Assembly: GCA_905147135.1 (NCBI GenBank)
Contig: LR990051.1
Coordinates: 3,248,463 to 3,312,462 of the forward strand
Origin: Blastobasis lacticolella
Taxonomy: Eukaryota; Arthropoda; Insecta; Lepidoptera; Blastobasidae
Length of the DNA stretch: 64,000 nt
Direction: 5' to 3'
The notes under the pieces were generated by a model, which had not been told where the DNA came from, made no database searches, and saw only the letters and a program-made list of their open reading frames with translations. The position numbers were made by a program, and so were the translations under genes. Shown here piece after piece: positions 35,701 to 47,700 of this stretch. The stretch's first letter is position 1. Every line of letters starts with the position of its first letter.

Positions 35701-38700
35701 ATTGTTACGCGGAATTGCGTAACGCGTTAAACATATTCTTTCTTGCCTTTTATAGGTACGCCAATATTCGAAAAGGGTTGTACTGTTGGCCAACCTATTA
35801 AGCTTTAGTACCTAATCAGTCGTAAATGGTGTCAACATCTGTTATTTTTACAAGCTTTTATTTAACTTGCACTATTCGTATGTATGTAAGTTGTCCGTCA
35901 AAATTTGCAAACCATTTTTCGACCATAACAATGCATTAATATGGTACCATGGAGCTGGTCTGATGATGGAGTCAGAAGGTCGTCATTGGAACTAATGAAC
36001 GCTATAAGATAACCCATCGTTTTTGGGCTCTTTGGTCTTGATGAGTAGGTACCATACCGCGCGATAAAAGCTTGTTGTGAAAGAATATTTTTCATTTGAG
36101 AACTTATTTAAAGAAACGCCGTAACACACAGTGTACACCAAGCCCAAGTGTTTGACATTCATACACGCCTGACACCGCGCGCATATGTAACCACGGGACT
36201 TTCTCCGACCCTCGTTGCGAGCGCGTGATTCGCCGACCTCGCCTGCGCTTGCGTCTGTGCTTAGCCCGCGCTTGGGGCTTGGAGTCTTGGATACAACCGG
36301 ATTCTACCGGATCGACGTAAACTGGCATTAACTCGTTTCTATTTGTGTTTAAGTAGGTATGCCGATTTTTCCGTAGCTTTGTTTACAAATCGCTAACTTG
36401 TGGTAGGTAGAATAATATGTGGTTTGACGTCTTTTAGTGTTTATAGATATTCATATTCATTTATTCAGTGTTAGTTGTACGTCATCCAAAATACATTCCC
36501 ATAGATAGATGCAGGTTACAAATTTTACTGCCACAGCTTTGCTACCTAAGTAGCTACCTAGTCGCAAAATTAAATTTAATTAGGTAGGTAGTTAATTAGG
36601 CAGCTTTTGTTGGAATTCTTGTATACCTTCTTTCTACCTTAATATTTGAACACTAGTTTGCTCAGTCCGCGTGTTGTTCTTCCTCTGCCCCACTCCTCTC
36701 TGCACCTACTTTCACTCTACCCTACCCTACTGTACCCCTACTCCTACTCTACTCTACCCCTAGTCCTACCCTACCTTACACCTACCCTTTTTTTCTAATA
36801 AATAAACCTTGTCCTGACAGTTACAAACACAAAAAAAAGAATAAGTTAGATAAGGTAGGTAGCCGTTCTGAAATTAAACACGAACTTGATAGATTGGGTC
36901 ATATTTTGCAATTTTCCTAAAGATCTCTCACTTTTGTGAAGATAAAATATAGCGAGTATCATTACTTGCTGATAATGTAGTTATCTATAGGTGAAAGAGT
37001 TTTTAAAATCGGTTGAGTCGTTTTTGAGTTTCTCCATTACAAACAAACCACAAACAATCTTAACTTTTCTCTTGGTAATATTAGTATACATAGATTACCT
37101 TTATTTAGGACTCCATGTTGTAATTAAAAAAAAATATTCCGCTACAATACGTCATAGAATTCGGTTATATCCGATTACCTTTAAATGACATTCCTCATTG
37201 GCTCTCACTGTTGAGTTTATCAGCGGTTATGGTCAAATCATAACGTAAACAATGCTCACTTACAACAATCTTATCATGCCAGCAATTAATGTGGCCATTA
37301 AGAAAATGGACACGGTGACGCAGCAGTTCGCCCAATTATGGATAATGCCTACAGCTATATTTGTTTACTGATAAAATAACTGTTTTGCAATACAACAAAA
37401 CATATTTTTTTTCTACAAAACACAGGTTAAATAAAGAAGCTGTCTAACAGACTGCTTTTTTTTTCAAAATAAATATTGCACCTTTACCAATTCATCCGCT
37501 TATGGAATGGATCACAAGGAGGTAATAAGCGGATGAATTGGTAATGAGGTGGACAATACTTGATTAGGTACAACATAAATACATTTTCGCCACAATTATG
37601 AGTATGCATGCAAAAGTTATACACTGTCAAAAATTATACTATTAGTCAAAATTTAGCATTGTAATAAAAAAGTCCTAAATTATGCTTAGATAACCAGAAA
37701 TACAATTTTCTTTTAAATAAAGGCAGTCTCGAAACACGAAATAGCTTGTATACTAGCTTATATGCTATACCAGTTGCGTATTACAAAATGCTTGTTAAGT
37801 GACAGGTACTTCTGCTTCCTAGAAACATTAGGTATCACATCTAGAGAAATAATTGTTAAGATTTTAATGAGTATAACTTAGCCTAGCTAGTGTTTGTACT
37901 CAAGTTGGGATCTAAGCAAGACCGGTCCCGGAAAACTTAACTAAGTAATAACAATATACAGACAGGTATAATTTCGTTGATAACAATGGTAGAGACAGGT
38001 ATAATTAAGCAAGCCAATTTACGCCGAGTGAAAACTTGTAATTAACTTGATGACAAAAACCCACCCATTTAATTTCCGTCGAAGTCATGAGATCCGTAGT
38101 CTGCGGACGATAAAACTTTTGTAGTTATAGATAGTGTAGTTAGATACTTAGGTACGTCCCGTATATTTTCCGTTATTTTCCCCTGTTTCGACCCATTTTC
38201 GTAGGTAATTCCGGGATCAAATTCCTACGTAGGTATAAGGAATTTGATCCCCTTAACAGTTCATTGCTGGACATACGCTTCCGTCACATCAGTGGAGGGT
38301 CTTAATCTCCTCGCGTGTCCACTAAATGAAATGGCAAATAAATAAAAATGAAGAACACACCCCATCGTTTATTGTTAATCTTTGCAAAAGAAACTACAAT
38401 TATTGTAGCTAAGTCATTAATTATGTAATTAAGCGATTAACCTCTGATCATATAAGATAATCGTATTATCGTACAGGCAGCCGAATGACTATTAAAGTTT
38501 ATCTGAATAGAATATGTGAGTATATACTATTGTAAAGATATTTCTGTACACCACTAATGCGGACTTTATGTCGTAGATATAAGGTTATTCAGATCATTAA
38601 TGACTACGCTACTCTTGATACTTACTGTACCTGTTCACCTGAAACGAATTTGGCACGTGGTAGTACAGTACCTACTATTGTACACTCAGTGAAGGCGTGC

Positions 38701-41700
38701 CACAGATAGGTATCACTGATAATGAAACCAGTTCATTGTTTATAATGATTACAGATTGACCTTTAAGCCCTACCCAGTTTAAAGTCAGGCAATGTGTATC
38801 TAAGGTTTACGGCCTTATTATCGAATAACTCGTACGCGTAGTACGCGAGTGCGTGCGAATAATAAAATTACATGTCAAGGGTACCCGTACAAGGTGCTAG
38901 GCATTTTAAACGGTACTTACATTCAAGTAGACTCCATTCATTCCTCTTGGGATGTATCAACCTGGTTTCGGGAGTTTTCGAGCTGCATAAATAGCCGCCG
39001 ACGTGGCTTATGATGACTGCTATCAATCAATCGATGGCAACCGGGACCGAGGCTTAACATAATTTCCGAAGAAGTCCAAAAAGGCTGCAGAGCCTCGACC
39101 ATCGGCGTAGGGTTGCGCGTCTGTCGGTTTTCTACAGGTTACATTTCGAAGAGTCCTTATCCTTATGTCGTGGATATTCCAGCTATCCGCACGAGCCGCT
39201 TTGGCTCGTCTTTTATAATGCGTACGGCTAAGGAGTGGAACGCGTTGCCTGCGAGTGTGTTTCTTGATCAATGTATGGGATGCCTTCAAGGCTAGAGTAT
39301 TCACTCTACTAGGCTGTTCTAAAACGGGCATGCTCCATCTTCGGCCGCATCGTCACTTACCAACAGGTGAGATGGTGGTCAAATGCCTGTTTTGTATAAT
39401 ATAAAAAAAAACTATAGTAAGCAGACAGACCACTTAATTGAAAATGATGACTACCGCTCATAACAACTATGATTAATTACATTAATCACATTTAGATTTC
39501 ATAATTTGTAACTTGTTCTACAACACGGGCATTGTTAGTGGCAGAGACCATCGCTAGGTAATTTTATATCTGTTAGTATAAACAATTTTACAAACAACAC
39601 AAAACAGTTAGACTAATCTCTTTATTATTAAATAACCTAATCGATACAAAACCGTCGGAAAACCCTGACCAAAGTAGATAAACCCAATGAAGTAAATATA
39701 TTGCTAAAATATTTCGAATAAATAATTAAACACAGCTCAGAACCTAGATTAAACTGGCTGTCAAACAAAGTAAACCGCATCGAATTCGGTCCATCCGTTC
39801 GGGAGCTACGATGCCACAGACAGACACACATACGCAGATCCCCAGATACAAACGTCAAACTTAGAATAACAACCCTCTTTTTCGTCGGGAGTTAAAAATG
39901 TGTACCGTAGTATAAAATTCATTCCTTCATATTCAGGGGTAGGCAGATACTATCGAGTGTCTGTTCTACATCCATCCATACGTCATCTCAACGTACTTTA
40001 CGTCGCTTGAGGATACTCTTGACTTTCCCTTTTCGGTGAAGGTCATTTATCTTGAATAATAATTATTCATGTTATGAGCTACTTTTCTGACGCTATAATT
40101 TTCTCAACGTTTTCCTTTCGCGCACAATATTTTTTGCTTCTTATTTTTGCACCTCTGTATCCATCGAATGTTTTTCGAAACTCCGAAAGACTTTTAAGAC
40201 AAAACTGCTACTTTATATGCAAGTGGGTCGGTGCTCGAACGCAAACCGCCGTCTCCCCAGTGTTATGTCCAGTCTGGTCAATTTTACATACGTACATACT
40301 TAATACTGTAAGCGCCCGCGCACATTCTACGACCGACAACGTACAACATTTTTCACGGCCAAAGCTTTACACCTAAAAAAAATCATCTTGGCGTTAATGT
40401 CCCGGTTTCGCTCTCGCGCCCGAGGTCCGCCTTGACCATGATCCAGGATTTTGCAAATCAGGTAATAACAGTGGAGCGACTGCCATCTGACCTCCGTGAC
40501 CCTGCTACCAGGAGAACCTGACCAAATTGGTTCATGGTCACACATTCAGTCGTCTACTGCATGTGCAGTTTTATCACGACGTTTTCCATCACCGTAAGAG
40601 CATTGGTTAGTGATGTCTCTTAGTCGGTCACGCACTACTGAGTATCGTGACTCCTGAATTTGTCAATTAACTGCCTCCATCGGCTGCATTACGTTGCTTG
40701 GTGTAGTGCGGCGCTACCGGTATTTTCAACTCTTCGGAGATCTGATCTGATTATCGCTTTAGACTTCTCTCGATCTTTTTCGGTTAGTGATCAACTTATG
40801 TTTATAACTCAGAAAATAATAAGTAAATAGCGGCAGTGGGATTCAAACCCAGTACCTCTCGCTTGCGATTTGGATACCCTTACCACTAGGCCACCGACGC
40901 TTATTAGTTACAATATACCCAATAGAATACCTTGGCTAAAAGCATAGCCAATAACGCTTTGAAGGATTTGCAGTTTAAATACTTCGCTGTAAGGAACATC
41001 GCGGCTTAGTGGTTTCGAAGCACCAATATTTCGCAGTAACATGCTGTAAAGTACATAGACACTTAGTTGAGTTTTCGCAGTAACGTGCGTCGTGGTTGAA
41101 TAAAGTCGATCATTAGATACATAGTTGTAAAATGACATCGCAGTTTTGTTAAATCGCATTGGCGATAATCAAAGATTGTTTGCGGCGGAGACGAGGTACA
41201 GTCCGCTTTGACCGCGAGCAATGCTCAAAGCTGTGCGTCGAAAAATGTGAGCAGGCCTTTAGAGAGGGATTGAATAAATACAGGATACGACTATATGTCC
41301 GATGCGATTGTTTACAGCTAAGCATTCCCGTTTTGGCGTCTTTTCTGTCTATTTTACCAAACAAAGTCTTCTTGGTTTACTGTATCTTGAATGTAGTTAC
41401 GAGACAATACACACATCACATTAATTAGCCCGTAACAGCCCACTGCTGGACTTGAACGCTTGGCATTTTCTGGTCTAATGAAGTCCTAGCTGGTTAGCCT
41501 CGTAAGACATTAGTCGCCTTTTATGACACCCATAGTCGAAGGAGTTGGTGCTATTTCTATTCTACTTTGTCGGATAGCACACGGCAAAATTAAACACGTA
41601 CTATAGGTATACTCTGTATAAGAGTATCATCCAATACCTACCGCGTGGAACGCCTAGCGGTCATAATAGTAGTTTATGCAACTGTCATATAAAAGGGGGT

Positions 41701-44700
41701 ATTAAAACATGAGTGTCTGTTTATCATACGAGGCGTAGCCGAGTATGATAATAGTTTGACACGAGTGTTTTAATACCTAATTATATGCAGTTGCATACAC
41801 TACTTTATCTACACTCATATTTTTATGTTAAAATATCGTACCTATAATTTTCTCAACTTAGCTGGAAGTAAGCCGCGAGTCAGTTCTGTTGTATCTACGC
41901 GTCAAGGATATCAAGCGGCGGGAAATTCACTTAACTATTTTCACATTTATCTATTTTTTTGCTTAAAATAAGGAAAAACATTCACAAACACAAATTACAA
42001 CAATTACAAAAAATATTCTGTTTAGCGGGAAAATAATTACACAGAATATAAATAGGAAAATTAAAATTTTGAATTTGAATTTGTTAAAGACATCTATGTA
42101 TTCAGCCTACATTTGACCGTGTCCGGGCGCCCGACGAGAATTTAAAAAATATAAGTGTTGCGTAATGATTAAAAAGTTATTTTACGATACAGCTGTAATG
42201 AAAATAGTATGGGAAATGCTGTATCGAAAAGTAATTTTTTTAAATTTTATAGACTGGCGTGAAAAAAGTGTATCCTTAAACGACTGTTTTCGAATATGTA
42301 ATTAGAACATTACGATATGAGTGTAGATAAAGGTACTTATTACATTTACGTAAATAAAGATGTTCATGGCTGCAAGTTAGAATCGTTGACCGAATCGACA
42401 TTATCCTTACATATTTGGACCGCTCATTACCGCTTATACGTTCAGATTCCAACGTAAGGGTAATGAGGAAACTTACTATATTTAATGACAATTAACAAGC
42501 CAGTAAACATTTCTCGAAATCCGGCAATAAATTACTAATTTTACATATTTTCTCGCTTAATTATTTCTGCCGCGATCTAGCTGCGACGTCACCAGGCCGG
42601 CATTCTGGCCGCCGCTATGCTGCCACCCATACACGGATACTCTTTATGACTGCATCTTAAAAACATCAATAGCTAGGTACTTGCAGTTTTTACAGAGTAT
42701 GACGTGACTACGGCCACTATAACAACAAATAAAAAATATAAAAATGTGGTAGTTTTCTATACATATATGAATCGTAATTTTATGGCGTTACCAGAGGTAC
42801 TTCGTTTTTTCATTAATGGTAAAACTTACAAGCATCAAACGAGCGATCTAGGCTAGTAGAGCTCGTCTAATCGTAAATGACGCGCCCCACTATCGCATTA
42901 ACGCACACAAGCAAGTTTAAAATATGGACGCAATACAAATGCCGTTGTAATTGGTCATTCAGTTGCCGGTGAGATTCAAACGTAGGAGAACGCGTCGTTC
43001 TTTGGCTCCCACACAGATGAAGTGTCGTTATAAATATTTGCACTCACACATCGAAATCAACTAAGTAGTGGGGCGCGTCATTTTAGACTAGACGAGCTCT
43101 ACCACTAGTGAGACTTATGTCCGGGAACTGGATGTATGACCGTTTCGTACTTTGAAGATAGTCTAACTTCAGCACTGCAAGGAGCTCGCCACTCCTTAGG
43201 TGTGCCTCCTTATACTATTGGCGAAGCGACGTTGATCAAGGTCTTCCGCTGGGGACCCTGGGACTGGTTGTAGTTTATGAAATACTGGCTGGCCCGCCGC
43301 GAGTTCATTTGCGTGTAATCCTACTATATAAACCTTCCTCTTGAATCATCACTCCATCTATTACTGAAAACCGCAATAAAATCCGTTGCGAAGTTTAAAA
43401 AATAATAAAAAATTACAACGAAGTACACATTTGGACTTCCATCCCCTCTCCCAAGAGGAGTTAGTACTTACAGAGTGTGTTTTTGTACTCGTACCAACAA
43501 ATGTAAGTAGGTATTTATTGCAAAGTTATACGAAAAAGGTAAAAGAGCAAAAGTAAATGCGTTAATAATGCGATGTTTCTCTCCATTTGACGTCAATTTG
43601 TTTTTGTATTGAAATATTCATTACTGCTTGTGTGTTTCTACATAATTATTCACGCTTGTATAATGGTAATGAAGTAGGTACCTAGTTATTGCCAATGGAT
43701 TAATACTTTTATATCCAATACAATACAATGAAGGCAATTACAATCTGCTGTAATACCTATGTCTTGCATGTACTTATACCTATTTCTACTTCCATTATGT
43801 ACTTGATAAGCGGCCATGTTAAGGGCAGTTGTTGCGTGAAACAAAATTTATTTTATAATACACTAGTGAAGCCGGCGCGACTTCATTCGCGTACATCTAC
43901 TTTCTACCTTTTTTTGCTTGTTAACCTTCCTCTTGAATCGCTCTATCTATTGTTGAAAACCGCATTAAAGTCGCTTGCGCTTGCAGATCTAAGCGTAGGT
44001 ATACAGATTGCGGATCTAAGCGATACAGATACATAGAGACAGACGGCGGCGGCGGGAACGACTTTGTTTTATACTATGTATAGATAATGATTAAATACAT
44101 AATATAATACCCAATGATTTTATATACCCATAATATAATGATTAAAATAACGATTAAAGAAACATATAGACTAAAACCGATACAAAATATAGGTAAACCA
44201 AGAATAAAATCGATAGAATGCAGATAGGAGTAAAGCCGGATTCACATTACACTGACTTGCTGTTTTATATCGCGATTTGTTTCATATATTATTTTGTATG
44301 GTTCGAGACTACAGGTGTGGTTTTAAGCATAATAGGGCTACAGTATAAATGCAAGACTTCAAAGATTTAAAAAAAAATTTCAAGGATTCGTTCTCGTTAT
44401 TATGTTTAATGCATTTGGGGTGAGAGGTTGTGTGTTTGACATATTTAAATGCCGGTTTCTGTCCATATTTTGACATTAATAGGCAATGACTCTTGAATAG
44501 GTGTTATGGTGTCTCGCCAGGGGGGGCTGCAATCAATCTTTTTCGGTGCAAATAAAACGTTGTCTCTCCGATCTCGAAAACGGTTTGAGTTTATGCACTT
44601 TATATCGTTAGGTACTTTATTTATTTTCGCAGCAAGTTTTATCATCCCCCTGCCCTTATCTTGTTAGGTGGGCCAACATATTTCTGAAAGCCATGTTGTA

Positions 44701-47700
44701 AAAAATTTTTTGCATCATGTTTTTCCTGACCCTATAGTGTCTTGGAAATGACACAGCCAGTAGAGCTATGCCTATTTTCATAATGATATATATTAACTAA
44801 TGTCGATAGAGCGGTCATTAACTGGGTTCCGACTTTTTTTATTCATGACGGACGGAACGGATAATATTGTTGTAGATAAAGGAAAAAGGATTAAATAATT
44901 ATTTAAAACCTCTACTAGCAGATCGCTCGAAATATCCGTCGGGTGCTGCCATTGGAATGTAAATTTTTTAGGGCCATAACCTAATTTCACTGGGCTGGGA
45001 ATTTTTACACAGCCGAATTTTTCGAGCGATCTGCTAGTCGGGGTTTTAAACAAGGATTAACCTTTTTCTCTATATTTTGCAGACGTAGGCTTTTAAAAAC
45101 AAATTTGTTATGGTTTTTAACCATTATTAAACTTACTAAAGTTGTCGTGATCAATAATCTAATGTTGGTCCGGAACTACGACAAAACGTTCGTGTCATTC
45201 GAGATACATAGGCATACTTCAACGGATAAGATTATTTTTGTTTTGTTCTGATAAATATATATAAAAGTATTATTTATAATGCCTGTAAAAACTGATTTAC
45301 AAGGTGATACTGAATTGTTATATTAGCAATGTTAGAAGCAATAGATATATCATAATAGTACTTACTTACTGCCGAGCCGTGTGGTGTCCGGCAGAGTAGA
45401 ATAGCACCAACCCCTAACACTCGTGGGTGACGTACAAGGCGACTAATGTTCTCGAGGCAAACGATCTAGGATCTCCGTAAGCTGGAAAATGGGCAGCAGC
45501 GTTTTCCATACTTTTATTTATAACACTGCGATCTCCAACCCGCCTGCCAAACGTGGAGATTATGGCAATAACCTCCCTTTTCGTGGGAGAGGCCCCTAGT
45601 CCTGCAGTGGACTGTTATGAGCTGTGATGATGATGATGACTTACTTACTGCGCTGGCTTTGCGACCCAAAATTGGATCCGCTGTCAACCGAGATCGCAAC
45701 CTCTTTTTATCCTGGGCCATCTCCTGCCAATCGAGGATGCCCAGTGCAGATCTTTTAGGACTTCCACCGGTTGACCCATATAAGCTCTCCTTACGGCGCT
45801 ATCCTCCGCCATCCCCTCCACGTGGCCAGCTAACAGAGCCTTGCGACCTTGATTTCTCCCAGAATATTGGGTTCGGAAATAAACTGTTCCGTTTCCTCGT
45901 TCTTCCTCCTAAGGCCTTTGTTGGCCCAAGAATCTTCCGGAAGATCTTACGTTCAGCTACCAATAACTTCTACTCCTCCTTTAGTGTTAGTGTCACGAGT
46001 CCAAGTCTGACATCCGTACGTCAAGATTGGTCTAATAACCGTTTTGTATATTCGAATCTTAATTTTTCTGCTTATCAGTTTGGACATCAACTCTTTATGG
46101 AGCGCTGCATAACACCTAAGCGTACCTATTAATATTCGGTGGTGGTATTAATTCCACTTATATTATAAATGCGAAAGTTTGTGTTTGTTTGTGGGTGTAG
46201 AAGTTTTCCAGAGGCTTGAAGAATTGTCTTGTCTTATCACGAAAATTTTTCGACATAGCAATATTTTAGAAACATGTGCCAATCATTGAACTCCACTCGT
46301 TGTACGGTGCAGACTTGATCGATGCGATATCTTATCGCAACTCAGGTTGTAACTAAGCAAAAGCGTTTGGTGTGTATTCAATTTATGATTATATCAGTCT
46401 GTGTTACAGAATGACTGCGTACTAGTTGGGTTATTTTTATTCAGTACTTTACATATAAGTACACAGGTACTGAATAAAATGTCTATCTTCTGTAGATTAA
46501 TTGGAAGATCGATTGAAGTATGCGATTATAAAATGTTCTTCTCTTGAAATATTTGACCTACCTAATCGTTTTTCTAATAAAATATGCCGCAATGTTCGTA
46601 ATTTTTAAACATCGAGTACCTAAACATAACTCTTGCTCTGTTCATACTAAATCTTCAGTTTAGTCAAAACCCACACCTATGGTTACAACCCCCCTCGCAA
46701 AAATGTAGCAATCTCTATTCCTTTCAAATGTTCTTATCGTCTATGTTCAGAGTTGCAGGATCCAACTGTATAACAATTAAGTTATGTATACACACCTATG
46801 TTACTAATAAATGACTTCAAATTATGGATCTAGTTGCATAAAGCGAGTTAGATAATCTTTTATTTTTTAACGGATGTTCAAAATACCTTTTATCGAAGTT
46901 TGCAATTGTCCATTAAAATCTGATGTGTGCATGTTCTACTTCGAAATCTTGAAGAATATAGTATTTAAGTTAATATTTCGCACGCGGTATACCTATCTTA
47001 GAGTTATAGTTCGCGAACAAGGTTCAGTAGGTAGATACACAATAATGCAACACAGCTGCGCGTTATGAAGTGATGTCATTCATTGCAGCTGAATTGCGAA
47101 AGTCATCGACCTTAGCAGCTCTGTCTAAGGCCATTCATGTTGTTAATGTCACAGTAAGAGGTCGATTAGTGAATGCAAACAACATCCGAGTCAATATGCC
47201 ACTGAATGGCACTTAAAGGCAAGCTTATTTTAAATAAAAACGAGATAAATAACAAAATAAAAAACTAAGAAAAGACACTGTTATAAGTAGACTGTTGCTA
47301 CCCTGTTGTACCCTTACAGTAATAGGTATGACTCTTTGCTATTTGTCTTTGTAGTTTGATTTCCAAAACCGATCAAAGTCCGGAAGGTTTACTTTGGCAA
47401 CCGAATATTGATACCACCTATACGTAATACCACATCTGGGAGCCATACCGTTTGATATTTATGAGAAGTTGCAACCTCGGCCTCGACAACTCGTGACTAC
47501 ATCAAGCTGCGTCGAAGCGGTTTTCCATGATATTTGCGAATGACATGACCGTAGGATTTGGCACTGTTGAACATAATTATACTTACAAAAAGAAAACACT
47601 TCCCCGTTCTTCTCGTCTAGCTTTTACACCTACTATTGTGAGAGCTAGACAGTCTGGCGGCTGTCGACTTGTATGGTCGCGAAAACGTACTAGGTATTTA

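Noticed and set aside
36104..36328. Basic 74-codon minus-strand frame in a GC-richer patch
   Set aside because: Low complexity ([11 protein letters not shown]), no conserved motif and no splice or poly(A) context.
40830..40908. tRNA-like sequence with A and B boxes (also at 58303 and 26577)
   Set aside because: No acceptor stem pairing, and each is followed by a shared SINE body, so these are SINE heads and not tRNA genes.
45617..46132. 171-codon plus-strand frame
   Set aside because: It is the antisense of a decayed LINE reverse-transcriptase end on the minus strand.
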